A stretch of DNA of 29,754 nucleotides from Saccoglossus kowalevskii (GCF_000003605.2 NW_003114461.1:197952-227705), one strand, 5' to 3'; positions 1-11,135 are shown, numbered from the stretch's first letter. The notes: generated by a model not told the origin, from the sequence alone. Numbers and translations are program-made.

Positions 1-471
1 CTCTATCAAATGCCTTTTCATAATCAATAAAGGCACAATAGAATCTAACCCCAAGAGTGTAAAATATTTTTCTACAAGGGTATAGAGTACAAAAATATTA
101 TTCAAAGTTGATTTACCTTTTTGAAATCCATTTTGTTCCTCAATTATTTCATTATATCGATTCAATCAATTACTTAACCTATCACTGAGAATACTTGTGT
201 GTACTTTACTTATAGTATTCAAAAGCATTATACTTCCATAGTTTGCTGGGTCATCCCTGCAACCCTTTTTGTACACTGGGGAAATTAATCCCCTGCTCCA
301 TTCTATAGGAAACACCCCTTGATCAAAAACTTTGTTATATAGACTGTACAACAGATCACAGATGTCTAAAGATGCAAATTTCCAAAACTCAGAAGGAATT
401 CCATCTGAGCCAGGTGATTTATTAGTATTTATTAGTGTCGGAACATAGTGCAGTCCCCCCTTCTCAGACAC
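1..471 (-). pseudogene. Non-LTR retrotransposon reverse transcriptase fragment (broken, runs off the window start)
   Basis: Read on the minus strand, this stretch carries successive reverse-transcriptase blocks of a LINE-type element. They are a KSPGSDGIP block near 400-425, a GLISPVYKKG...PANYGSIMLLNTISK block (about 205-300), a QNGFQKGKST block (about 106-135), and a FIDYEKAFDR block with the first catalytic Asp at about 2-30. An in-frame TGA at about 166-168 splits the reading frame, so this copy cannot make an intact protein. The later RT blocks, including the YADD-type motif, would lie beyond base 1. Similarity stops around 450-475, where the sequence turns into GC-rich repeat; this suggests 5' truncation, which is common for LINEs. 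Family membership within LINEs is not resolved. Confidence 0.88.
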
Positions 472-559
472 CCCCCTGTTCGCGCAAGCGCGGACATTGG
501 CCGCTTACGCGGACACAAAAGTGTCCCCCTCACTTTTCAGAATGGATCGACGCCCCTGG

Positions 560-601
560 CTATGGCCTTGTGACGCGTGCGCGGGTGACGACTCCCCCGC
601 T
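560..601 (+). mobile_element. End fragment of the TTAA-flanked MITE (one terminal repeat only)
   Basis: The sequence TATGGCC...GTGACGCGTGCGCGGGTGACGA ending in CCCCCGCT and followed by TTAA (602-605) matches the right end of the MITE copies at 2303-2461 and 3597-3752. No matching left end is visible; the sequence to its left (about 476-560) is unrelated. It is either a truncated copy or the edge of a longer relative. Confidence 0.6.
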
Positions 602-649
602 TTAAGCAAGGCTGACACTTGCACGATTCTGTGGCACGCACTGGCACAA

Positions 650-1440
650 CTAGTCGTAAAATGGCGTGAACTGTGCGTCTAAACCCGTCGTGACTGTGTG
701 CCATGTCGGGATGAGAATTTTGAAAAATTCATAGTTTTGGTCACGACAAAATTTAGCGACCGGGTTGTATACTATGCGCAAACTGTTCGTAAACTCGCCG
801 TGAACTCGTCGGGACAATGCGTGCCAGTGCGTGGCAGTGAGCGCCATGCCACGACTGTCACGAACTGCCACGAATAGTTCACGAACAGCTCACGTCGAGT
901 TCACGACATATTTACGAATTGGTGTCTTTCCACGGCCACGTGTACTTCACGCATTGATGGCATAAGCAGTTCACGATCAGTTTACGCACTTCACGGACAG
1001 TTAATTTGCGCATGGCACGAACAGTTCACGACGAGTTCACGGGCAGTTCACGACTACTCTGCGACAGTGGCGTTCGCGTCGGTGCAGGGGTATATATAGG
1101 CTTCCTGGACACTGCTCTCCATTCAAGAGATCGCCAGCGAAGAGACAATTTATATGGTCGTCCGTAAGTGTTTCAAAAATAGGGCACCTTGACCTGGAGT
1201 TGGGGAGGTCCCCTTTTGATATGGCGTGCCCATTTCGGCACGACACCGTTAAAATTGCGCAAACTCGTCGTGCCAATGCGGGAAGTGCGTAAACTATGCG
1301 TGAACTCGTCGTGTCAGTTCGTGTCAATGTGGACACTGATGGGCACGCATTCGTGAACTATTCGTGAACTAGTAGTCGAACGAAATGGCACGACTTGCCA
1401 CGACAAAAATCGTGGCCAAAAGTCGTGCAAGCGTCAGCCT
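650..1440. repeat. Dense array of TTCACGA / TCGTGAA motifs around a TATA box
   Basis: The stretch is packed with degenerate copies of a 7-11 base motif of the form CAGTTCACGA. Exact TTCACGA copies sit at 878, 900, 970, 1025 and 1047. The reverse form (CGTGAACT, TCGTGAAC) dominates at about 665-835 and again at about 1280-1370. The motif therefore changes orientation near 845 and again after the TATA-like sequence at 1091-1098. No protein is recognisable; the frames open here are products of the repeat. It resembles the subterminal motif arrays of DNA transposons or a cluster of transcription-factor sites. Confidence 0.6.
1091..1169 (+). promoter_or_regulatory. Possible TATA promoter with short first exon and GTAAGT donor
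   Basis: TATATATA at 1091-1098 is followed, at a spacing suited to a start site near 1120-1125, by a short segment with an ATG at 1154 and a good splice donor (CC|GTAAGTG, GT at 1164). The combination looks like a small first exon of a transcription unit, perhaps transposon-encoded. No second exon was found with confidence, so this stays tentative. Confidence 0.25.
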
Positions 1441-1804
1441 TGCTTTCACTCACATTTAAATACAGATTTTGTTACGCAAAAACGAGTGTGCTTGCTATGA
1501 TGTTCTCCACTTTTTTGAACCGTTTAACACCTGTATTTAAAAAACTAATATATACTTGAATTTACAAACTGAACAAACAACAAACCAGCACTCTCACTCA
1601 CAATTTAGTTCACAATAAGTCAATACAATGCTGATCATTTCGAAGCCCTCGACCATTCTCATAATACTCGACAACAACAAATGCGAAACCTCCGCATTGA
1701 GCAGTTCTGAACTGCAGTCGGCCAGGTCGCAATATCATTGGGTCTAAATTATTTGAAAAAGATCTATTTCGCCAGCAGATCATTCACGATATTATTGTCA
1801 AATA
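1441..1804. other. Spacer with no recognisable gene
   Basis: AT-rich and mixed sequence between the motif array and the first complete MITE. A short open stretch near 1610-1705 (around the ATG at 1628) has somewhat coding-like composition, but it encodes only 39 residues and resembles nothing I know. Confidence 0.4.
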
Positions 1805-1808
1805 TTAA

Positions 1809-1965
1809 AGCGGGGGAGTCGTCACCTACGCATGCGTCAGGTGGCCATCGCGTGTCATTGTTTACAAACAAGCGTTTACCCATGAGCCTTTGCGTTCTTA
1901 GCGTGTGTTGTTATCATCGCTTGGGACTCAATTCCTGCGTGTGCGCAGGTGACAACCCTCCCGCT
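1809..1965 (-). mobile_element. Palindromic MITE, copy 1 (TTAA target site)
   Basis: A 157-bp element with inverted ends AGCGGGGGAGTCGTCACCT... and ...AGGTGACAACCCTCCCGCT, flanked on both sides by TTAA (1805-1808 and 1966-1969). It is inverted relative to the copies at 2303 and 3597. It has no coding capacity. A TTAA duplication with AGCGGG ends suggests mobilisation by a piggyBac-like or other TTAA-specific transposase (inference). A TA duplication with a two-base longer end would also fit the flanks. Confidence 0.82.
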
Positions 1966-2121
1966 TTAAAATTGTCCAATTTATTTACTTTATTTGTCCA
2001 TTGTTTTGTCACGCATAATGCCTTAGTATTAAATGCTTTTTTTTCACAAAAATTGCAAAAATTAAAAAACAAACAAACTTATGTTCAAGTATTGACGGGA
2101 AATCAAACTATACTAGCTCTA

Positions 2122-2159
2122 AGCTCAGACTAGTAATACTAGTATTACTAGTCTGAGCT
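2122..2159. repeat. Perfect 38-bp palindrome
   Basis: The left arm AGCTCAGACTAGTAAT is followed by ACTAGT and then the exact reverse complement of the arm, so the structure is an uninterrupted palindrome with no spacer. The flanks repeat AGCTCTAAGCT-like sequence on each side. It could extrude as a cruciform or form a long RNA hairpin. Confidence 0.9.
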
Positions 2160-2302
2160 CTAAGCTATTTTCTGATTTTCACTCAACCAACATACTTTTT
2201 AATTTGTATTTTATCATTATTCTTATTACCTTACCTTCATTACTTATTTTATTATTCTTGTTATAGTATATTTACTATGTAATTATTAATGGGCGAATAT
2301 TT

Positions 2303-2461
2303 ATCGGGAGGGTCGTCATCTGCGCACGCACAGGAATTGAGTCCCAAGCGATGATAACACACGCTAAGAACGCAAAGACTCATGGGTAGACGCTTGTTTG
2401 TTTTAAACAATGACACGTCATGGCCAACTGACGCATGCGCAGGTGACGACACCCCCCCCGC
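2303..2461 (+). mobile_element. Palindromic MITE, copy 2
   Basis: A 159-bp copy of the same family. It shares the core GAGTCCCAAGCGATGA, the CGCTAAGAACGCAAAG stretch and the ACTGACGCATGCGCAGGTGACGA end. The right flank is TTAA (2462-2465). The left end has drifted (TTTATCGGGAGG), so the left target-site copy is damaged. It carries no protein. Confidence 0.8.
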
Positions 2462-2503
2462 TTAAAACTGTCAGGGCCTGTCGACTACTAGTTATTTTTA
2501 AAC

Positions 2504-2788
2504 ATGGCGGACGTGCAGTCGGAACTCGAGCTCGACGAAAACACCCGAAGACTATATTTATCGAAGGTGAATGAAATTGTGGAAGAGCATATGAGGAGTG
2601 TCGAAGGGAACAAGCTCAAACCGTACGGCCTTAAAAGTGACAAGGGAGCTGGTATCAGGAATAACGGCATAGATGAACACGGCGCAGATTTAGGCAAGCT
2701 TACATTTGTTTACTACTGGTGTATCAATTTTCAGTTCTCGACATTAGCAATTGGCTCAGATTACAAAAATTTTATATTTTTACCATGA
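2504..2788 (+). CDS. Unrecognised small ORF, possible first exon
   Basis: A 94-residue frame opens at a strong start context (AAACATGGCGG) and begins MADVQSELELDENTRRLYLS, an acidic, amphipathic, helix-like N-terminus rich in Glu, Lys and Arg. From about residue 66 the composition turns hydrophobic and AT-rich, which suggests that real coding ends before this point at an unidentified donor, or that the frame is a remnant. AATAAA signals follow at about 2801-2806, just past the stop. It lies right after MITE copy 2. I do not recognise the protein. A transposon-encoded N-terminal exon is one possibility. Confidence 0.25.
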   Translation: MADVQSELELDENTRRLYLSKVNEIVEEHMRSVEGNKLKPYGLKSDKGAGIRNNGIDEHGADLGKLTFVYYWCINFQFSTLAIGSDYKNFIFLP

Positions 2789-2994
2789 AATTTTATTAAA
2801 AATAAATAAAAGTAATATGACAAAAAGCGTAGTAGAATTGATAGCATTTTTATTTTGAACATTGTTGTCTTCAATCAGGGTACGAGTTTGTTCGAATTAG
2901 TATATACAAATTACAATGAGGTGGGGAAAATCACGTGACAACTTGAATATAATGGTAATAACGAAAATAAATCCTATCTTAACAGTTGAACAGA

Positions 2995-3200
2995 ACGATC
3001 ATATAAAGGTGGCGGCGGCACAAGGGGCAGAGGGGCGGTCGCTCTCTCGAAAAATATTTTGGGGGGCGTTGCCCCTCCAAAATAAAGCTGAAACCCTTTG
3101 TGTCAGCAAAATTTGCCCCCCAAAATGCAGGAAATAGCGTTGCAGAGGGTCCAGATTTTTTTTTAAAGAGAGCATGCCCCCGGACCCTCTAGTAAGGTCG
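2995..3200. repeat. GC-rich interspersed repeat with inverted GGACCCTCT ends
   Basis: A block rich in G and C runs within AT-rich DNA. It contains GGGGGGCGTTGCCCCTCC near 3060-3080 and an inverted 9-mer, AGAGGGTCC (3144-3152) against GGACCCTCT (3182-3190), around a poly-T and GCATGCCCCC segment. It looks like a terminal portion of a DNA transposon or other dispersed repeat. Its class is not resolved. Confidence 0.45.
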
Positions 3201-3596
3201 TGCCTTTGGCGCGAGGTTCGTGAGCAGATTTTCGTGCTGCCGCCTCTGTATAGTCAGTCGGGTTACGCACTTCTATTAGTTGCAACAATGCCCGGTGGTT
3301 GAAACTAGGTCATGGCGTGACGCACTGGGAAGATATCATAAAACACTCACAAAATCACAATAAAACGGGGAAGTGGTCGCATATTACGGCGTAGAAAACA
3401 TTGGGAATGAAAAATCGCTTAATACAAACGCCAAGGTTTCTAATCCTACTAGATGAACAGTCACCGGAACCAAAGCAATCATTTTGGCTTTTCCATTCAA
3501 ATAATCGGGACATTGACATGGATAGCAAAATGGACACCATTCAAAGAACAACGTCGTGGCGTCGTATATAAGCGAGACATCGAATAAAAACATTAA
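3200..3596. other. Spacer with no recognisable gene
   Basis: Mixed-composition sequence between the GC-rich repeat and MITE copy 3. Open frames on the minus strand here are short and resemble no known protein. Confidence 0.4.
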
Positions 3597-3752
3597 AGCG
3601 AGAGGGTCGTCACCTGCGCACGCGCGGGAATTGAGTCCCAAGCGACGAAAACATCACACGCTAAAACGCAAAGGATCATGGGTAGACAATTGTTTATAAA
3701 CAATGACACGCTATGACCATCTGACGCATGCGCAGGTGACGACTCTCCCGCT
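3597..3752 (+). mobile_element. Palindromic MITE, copy 3 (TTAA target site)
   Basis: A 156-bp copy with both ends intact: AGCGAGAGGGTCGTCACCTG on the left and CAGGTGACGACTCTCCCGCT on the right, flanked by TTAA at 3593-3596 and 3753-3756. It has the same orientation as copy 2 and is well conserved with it in the centre (GAATTGAGTCCCAAGCGA; CAATGACACGCTATGACCAT). Confidence 0.85.
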
Positions 3753-3994
3753 TTAAAACAAAATTAGCCTGGGTTCGAGTTCCGCTCAGAGCTACCGAGC
3801 TACCGAGCAAAACGTAAATAAAAAAAACCTGAAACATGTTAAACCCCCCCAAAAGAAATATTATGATTTGCGGGATTCTGAAAAAAAAAACGTTTCTCAA
3901 CTTGTCCCTTTTATTTAGTTTCAAGACGTAGGGGTATTCAAGATGGCTGCCCTATGTAGTAGATATCAGATTATGAATCACATTTAATTCATTA

Positions 3995-5005
3995 TGTGAC
4001 GTGTACGCCAGCTGACTGTGCTCAGGGATTATTATTACTCAGTCCTAGCATGGAGGTATAAACATATGTTTATACCTCCATGGTCCTAGTTATGGGTAAC
4101 AAATATTACATTCATAATCAGTGCATCGAGTCAGGGTCTCATGAATTAATAATGAGTGCAGTGAGTCAGGCCAGAATAGTTTTCAAAGGTTTTTGTAAGT
4201 AATATTATTTATTCACTCTTGGTACATGTTAGTTTAAACAAGTATCAGCAGGTATCTGGATAATGTTAGTAAACTTAGCATTTCAGTGAATTGATGGCCT
4301 CCCAAAATTAAGTGGAAATTTACAATTGGTTACTCACAGTATCCACAATTAGCAATAATAAAGAATGTGTTTATATTGTAAAACTTAAACAAATTAAAAT
4401 ATTATATGAAGATTGAAATAATCATTTAAATTAAATGTTATTCATAAGCTTAATAACAAGTAGAACAATCTTTTAGCTCAGTACTAAAAAAAAAATCGCC
4501 TCGCCCATTTTAAAATTTACATGAAACGAGAAACAGAGAATTTGTTTTTCCTAACCTAAAATCACTTTTGTATATTTATTCAATGTATTTTTATTCAATG
4601 TATTTCGGGAAACTTATGCGGGTGTATTGAATCACTGTCCTATCATGAAAGGTGTTTTGAGTCATGCGATGTATCAATTTAGATCACGTGCTTTACTTTG
4701 TAAAAAGAAATAGACTCAGGGATAGACAGATTCAGACAGACTCAGGTAGGGACACACCGGACCTGGTCCACTTGTTTGCTCTCTGGGTTTGGCCAACGCC
4801 CGAATACAGCTTTTGTACTCTATGCTTCGTTTTCCCGATGTCACCATCCGAATAAAGATTATCCGGTTCATACCACCCCCGTTTACAGTCTCAATCCTTT
4901 CCTGACATAGTAGAGCACCTCCACATCGTGGGTAAATGTTTTACGGGCTGATTCGTCTCAGGTGATAATGTTTTACGAATTATATTATTACACGTGGTAT
5001 CAAAG
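3995..5005 (+). mobile_element. Possible LTR (3995-4992) followed by a primer-binding-like site (4995-5005)
   Basis: The block starts TGTGACGTG and ends TTACA, as LTRs start with TG and end with CA. Two bases later comes TGGTATCAAAG, close to the initiator-tRNA-type primer-binding sites of some Ty3/gypsy and copia elements. An AATAAA at 4851-4856 would be the LTR polyadenylation signal. No gag or pol follows, so it would be a truncated relic. The match of ends is short and no second LTR is visible in the window, so this is suggestive only. Confidence 0.35.
4049..4082. repeat. Perfect 34-bp palindrome flanked by a 7-bp direct repeat
   Basis: CATGGAGGTATAAACAT is followed directly by its exact reverse complement. 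GTCCTAG occurs immediately before (4042-4048) and immediately after (4083-4089), which looks like a target-site duplication around an inserted palindrome. Confidence 0.9.
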
Positions 5006-5776
5006 ACTGTCAGCTGCCCATATACCACATACTTGCTAAGAGCGACACGGATATTGTTTTAGAAACCACGCTTGCTGATAGCAATGTGAAGATACCCTTG
5101 ATATTGTTTCAATTCAAGCGTCACCCGTGGGAATCCTGACAACGCCCATGATGGGTGTCCATACGAGCGATGTGACAAGGCTTTCATTACAGCTAGATGT
5201 TATGTCTTATTTATAGCATATCTAAAATGAGATAAAATAAGAAAGTGACTGGCATGTTTTATAAAAGAATATCATTCAGATTATGTATATCAATTACTAA
5301 CATCAAGATTGTGAAACCATATTAATCACTGTAAATCTTGCTAATTAAAACAATTTAACTTCATGACGATAAATGCAAAAGTTTTAGCTGCTACAATATG
5401 GATTCCTTCAGAACGGATGCTACCACTTGTCAATGCCATCGAATTATGGAAAGCCTTGGGCAAATGATTTTAATTTGTAAGTTTTGCTAATCAGCAAGCA
5501 AAATTATCTAAGGCTTGTTGTAATTGTACTTTGATATATTGAATATTTTCTAACAGAAGTTCATCTCAAATGGAAGCAAACATAACACTGCATTAATAAC
5601 AGTGGCTCTGTTTTTGTCCGCCTGCTCAACGGTCAAATATAGAATATTTAAATTCACGCTAGTTTAGTATCACTCCCTGAATCAGATGAACTATAAATAT
5701 ACGTATGCCTATAAATCAAATCGATGTACTAACAATTACACAATCGAAATTGTAATTGATGAACACAACATGATGA
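5006..5776. other. Spacer with no recognisable gene
   Basis: AT-rich sequence. If the LTR reading to the left is right, the first few hundred bases may be retroelement leader. No supported coding exon is seen. Confidence 0.4.
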
Positions 5777-6447
5777 TGTGGTAGTGTCATGGGGAAATTT
5801 CGTCTGTCTCTATGTCACGTCTGCTTGAGGTACCGGACCGGGAAAGTCACTTAAGCTTTACAGTCAAATAGACGCACACAACGAAATACGTTTCAATAGC
5901 CAGTCTTTAGCCATATCGAGAACGCCTCAAGGCAAACTGCCTCGTCCGAGACTCTGCCCAGGACTGACCAAGACTCTCTCGCCTCGTGGAGCTCTCTCTG
6001 GGACCAAGGACTTAGACCGTTTATTACGTATCAAAACTTAACCAATTACAAAGTAGTTTAAAGACATAAGGCGTAACCTTCACACATTCAATTTGCACAT
6101 AGCCAATCACACTAAGTACTGAACACGTCATATCTACTGATTAATCGTTCACTATATTAATAACTGCAAATACCAAACTGTCAGAAATAGTGGTCAGGAT
6201 GGCGACGGTTATATCGTAATTAGTTCCAAATCACTGAGTCAAGTTCCGTCCAGGACCTCGCATGAGCCTAAATGATAACAGATATAACACAGCCATTCAC
6301 TAGTAACCAGCTAAATAAGTCGGTCAACAGATACGCGAAAACTAATTCATGACAGTAGAATCATTAGGACGACTCGAAACGCCGCTGCAGTCTGAGCAGG
6401 CACTCCGGGCAAGTCACAGTGCGATAGCTAGCTAGTAAATAACCACA
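5777..6447 (-). mobile_element. Possible solo LTR, about 670 bp
   Basis: The block is bounded by TGTGGT (5777) and ACCACA (ending 6447), which form a six-base TG...CA inverted end. It is richer in GC than its surroundings. Read on the minus strand it has an AATAAA signal at 6025-6020, about 240 bases before the end, as expected for an R-U5 layout. The flanking pentamers (GATGA and CTTCC) do not match, so there is no target-site duplication to support it. It lies about 240 bases upstream of the decarboxylase start codon. Confidence 0.3.
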
Positions 6448-6684
6448 CTTCCGATATCAATATTGAATCGTCATATACTTACTTAGCAACTTCACCTAAC
6501 AGTTTTGATGCACTTATACCATTTCAATCGGCGACGGATCTGCTAAGCATTTGATTTTGAAAAGTATGCAACAGATGAATTGAGCACCGAGTTTAGTTAT
6601 GGCTACCAGGTCATCTGATTGCAATACCCCCTAAGTTAGCGTCACTGTTACTGCGTCAAAAAGATAACAATTTAGTCGGAAAAG

Positions 6685-9600
6685 ATGGCAAGCAAAAAAT
6701 ATATAAAGAAGGACTATAATGGTTTTAATTTTCGCGGGTACATGAACCTTTTCATCTTCGGATCTCTTAACAAAGACTCGGCATTTCCCGACATTACAAG
6801 TACATTACAAGTACTCATCATTAATAAAATACATTTCACTTTTAAAATTTAGTTTGTAATATTAGATATGTTTTCGACAATAAAAAAGTTTATGATATCA
6901 AAATTCATACTGTGATAAGATATTGTCTATTTATATAACCTAGTTTATCATTATTTTTCAGATGAAATATTGAATGCAGTTAAAGACCATGTACTCCATG
7001 ATGGTCTACAAAGTAACCATAGCAACAATTTTGCGTACTTGTGCCCTGGTGGAGTTTTTAGTTCGGCACTCGCCAGCTACTTGGCCGCCTACACCAATCC
7101 TTATGTCGGTAAGCGTATAAATAAAGTTTGATTGAGTGTGATAGTCAGTTTATAGGAGCGCCGGATCAACAAGGCATATATAGTATGTCTTGGTAGGATC
7201 GTCCAATGCTGATATTGTAATGATTCACAATGTTTAGAAATTGATAGAATAATTTAGATTTGTCTTCGCTGTTGTCTGAAACAATTATATTTAAAATTGC
7301 CTTGGTATGACCTATTTTCATGAATGTATTATGTAAACCATATGGCGTTATTAAAGTGTGTACAACTTGTATTTTTAGATGAATGGCATATGTATTAAAA
7401 AAAATAAAATGGAGTATTGTGGAGAGTGTTTTCTTGTCGGTCCAAATCATTCGGTGGCCAGTAATTTGCTTCGGTAGATTTAGTGCAATCCAGGGTAATC
7501 ACAAACATACCAAACACGTATATTGTCCAAGAAACTGTTATAGTACTTTGGAGTATTTAAAGAGGTAAACACATGTTTTTTGTGTATTCTATGAACCCCC
7601 TTCTTGATGGGTATAATCACAGTCCCTCAAATATTATCCCAGTTGCGTCTTAACACATTGACTCTTAAGTTGTGCAGAAATATAAAAATGTTAATCTGTC
7701 AGAAGAAACTCATTGATTGTGGAGTTGGTGGCCTTTCAAACAAAATGTGGTCCGAGGGCTACAAGATCACGGTTAATAGCGAACCCGGGCCAGCTCTATC
7801 TGTTAAATAACAAATTGTTGTTTATAGATTATTACAATCATATGACTCTGTACATACAATGTTATATATATATTTCACAAAATATTATCTTTGTTCGTTG
7901 AGTAAATATGACAATGTCATATATTCTGACGGAATTATATATAAATCCACTGCGGCATATTAGTGTCTGGTGTACAGTAAATTTAACTGTATTTTTTGTG
8001 AATTCGTACATGTGGCTGATCTATTATTGAATTCCATAAATATAATATAAATACTTATATCTAAAGTTCATGTATCCATTTATTAGATTTTACTCCATGG
8101 CATTCGCCACAAACTTATGTAACCGGCGAAATGTTTTTTTTGCAAAGTTCCACCTTATGTTAATTTTGTAATTGAATGTTGAGTTCTTTAAGGGTATATC
8201 GGGATGATGAAGCTAGTCCAAGATCTTGACTATGGGAAGGTGCAAAATACAAATGTTATTAGAATAAAATATATGTTATTTCAGGGTCTTTTGAAACGAA
8301 TCCTGCTGGGGTACGAATGGAGCATATGGTAATCGACTGGGTAGCAGGGATGATGGGTTTCCCAGCAGGCTATGCAGGCAATATTACTCCCGGTGGATCT
8401 AATGCAACCCTTCTAGCCGTTACCGCCGCCAGAGAGAATATAAATGTCCGATGTGGTGATTACAATAGGTAAGATAATAATCGTATAATCGTAGAACTGT
8501 CTTTTAAACAGACAATTTTCCGTCCACTGCGAGAACTCGCATTAAAAACAGTATAAACAAATTTCATAGTGTATCAGTGACGTCATAACATCGAGAACGT
8601 TTTTCAGGGTATTTTACGCTCAATAATGTGGTCTACATATTTGATAATAGTAAATTTTGATGAAGTAAAGGAATCTTAACGCAATATCCCCCTCTCAAAG
8701 ATCAGCATTTCAACATTGAGCTGTAAAATAGAAATTTAAAATTCAAATCGTTCGATTTTATTTATTTTATTTATTAAGTATCAACAACAATGGTCAATCA
8801 CATTATGCCTTGTATTTCGTGTAGAGAAAACGGGGTTTATTTTCACCCGACTCACGGCACGTGACAAATCCGTAACGTGAGTACCACTAATGTCTATACC
8901 TATTATGTAACGTTTTTTCACAATCTACTCTAATCAGTCGTGTTCAGGCGACACCAAGCACGGGCAAGGGAGGCAAACTGAATTGAACTCTGGCAGTTCC
9001 CGGTTCTCGTTCGGCCCCGACCATGTGAACGCTTTGGAGATAATCTCCTGTTAATCGGTGCATATGATCGTTGGGAGGAGCAGTAGTTCGGTTCGATAGT
9101 ATGCTGTAGTGCTTACGCTACACAAAGTACGGTCCACGATGTGTGCATATCGGATAGACCCAATTGCGTTCACACACGGGAGGAAACATGTACAGTGGTT
9201 ACCACGGGCTAAGGAACGTCTAAGCTTGTTAAGAATATACACAAATCTTCAGTCATTTTAAGTATGATAACTCAGTACAGTAACTAGAAAGTTATACATG
9301 TTAGTTCTACGGTTATAAAAACAATACCAATGTAAATTCAGAAAGTACAGAATGTAGAATAACAGGAAGTAGCACAGAGTCATCGTCATTTCATTTTTTC
9401 ACGAGAACAATATCTCTTGATCGATGTGCTGGCATTTTTCATGTCAGAAAAGAAGAATATTTATGAATATAATAGTAATAATCTTCCAAATGAACAATGA
9501 ATACAATGATAGCATTTTTGGCGCTTAGGCGTCCGCACCTACTTCATTAGCTCATTCTAAGGCTCTGGAAAGGCTCTTAAAACGGGCCAGATTTAGGGTC

Positions 9601-11076
9601 TCTTAAACCGTGCTAAGCGTTCACGCATGTTTTCTTAGCACGAACACAACCCTGTTGAATCTGTAGCACCTTCACCCAGGATAGGACCCTTTTTATTATT
9701 GTAACCCGGGAAGGGTAGGACCTCGACCCCATCCAACAACCACCGTCAGATAAAGCCAAATATTAAAGCAAATAAGAATAGTTGTAACACGCACAATTCA
9801 ACGTCATATTTTCATTTTGAATTTCATCGAACTGAACTCTTGGGGGCATCGATATGTTTAATTGGCGAATGTACGAAATTGTGATTTATCGTAACCGTAG
9901 CAACCCACCATATTGGACTATTCTTTAGTTATTCATTATTAACTTTATTACATTTTAAACGCTAAATTAGAAATGTAAAATTTTCTGCACGGTTGTAATA
10001 AAGCTGTTAAAGACATATAATAAATACTGACTTGCGGACATTATTCCGTTAGCTTGTTAATAAAAATTACATAACTATAAACATACTGACGTCATGTTCT
10101 AAAGCTAATTGTTAAAACAAATCTGTAATACATGTTTCGAAACTGCGAGTAAAATGTCAGTTGGCTTAATTTCTATCGAAATTATTCCTTGATTAACATG
10201 CATGACTAATTATGTAAAATGCAAATATTATCTAACTTTTTAGGGTTATACGTAACAAATATCGAAGGATTGGCAAAAAGCAATTAATTATGCATAAAAC
10301 GAAGTTTTCTCTTATTCGGATGCCAATTATGAATTATATAAATGTGCACGTGACTACATCGCATTCTCCGAGATTACTAAATAACTGACGATGATATCCA
10401 CACTCCGCATTCGATTAATATTCTTATTGCTGTAAGAAAATATATGAATAATAATGTTGTACAACAATATATGATTATCGGTCTTTTATTTTAAGATATT
10501 TTTCCTCTACTAAATTTAGTATAAGGAAATAAAATAAATCACAATTATAGTATGACTAATATGATGCATGTTGTATTTCAGGTTGGTAGTGTACATTACA
10601 GACTGGACACACCAGTGTTTCCGTAAAGCACTATTTACTGCTGGATTGAAGGAAACTGTTATACGTAAAGTGCCCGTGGACGCTGAGTATAGAATGGATG
10701 TAAAAATACTAAAGGCACTAATTGCACAGGACATCGAGGTAAATTTATAGCCGTCCTTACTTTTGTAATAATTGTCAGATTTAAGAGAAGCTCTGAAAGA
10801 CTAATATTATCGCCATAAATCAATTTATATCACACAGGAAGAGCTTATCCCGTTTATGATTGGCAGTACCATTGGAACTGCTGTCATTGGAGCGGTTGAC
10901 GCAATTGGTAGAATAGCGGATGTCGCTAATGAATATGGTATCTGGCTACATGTAGATGCGGCGTATGGAGGATTTTTTGTTTTGGTGGAAGAACTGAAGG
11001 ACTACTTTAATGACGTATGCAGATGTGACTCGATAATTGTGGATCCGCATAAATGTATTACTACGAGTATTTTAAT

Positions 11077-11135
<59 letters not shown>

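Noticed and set aside
1738-2133. 131-residue plus-strand open frame
   Set aside because: It runs through MITE copy 1, and similar peptides appear from the other MITE copies; it is an artefact of the repeat.
3772-3783. GGTTCGAGTTCC, like a tRNA or SINE B box
   Set aside because: No A box at the right distance (the MITE lies there) and no cloverleaf can be drawn.
4664-4855. 63-residue plus-strand frame
   Set aside because: It lies inside the LTR-like block, has no recognisable motif, and its end overlaps the AATAAA signal.
5398-5476. Candidate first exon of the decarboxylase (ATG with a GTAAGT donor in the right phase)
   Set aside because: The exon at 6685-6799 has the same phase, lies closer, and encodes FIFGSLNKDSAFPDIT, which fits the N-terminal pattern of this decarboxylase branch much better.
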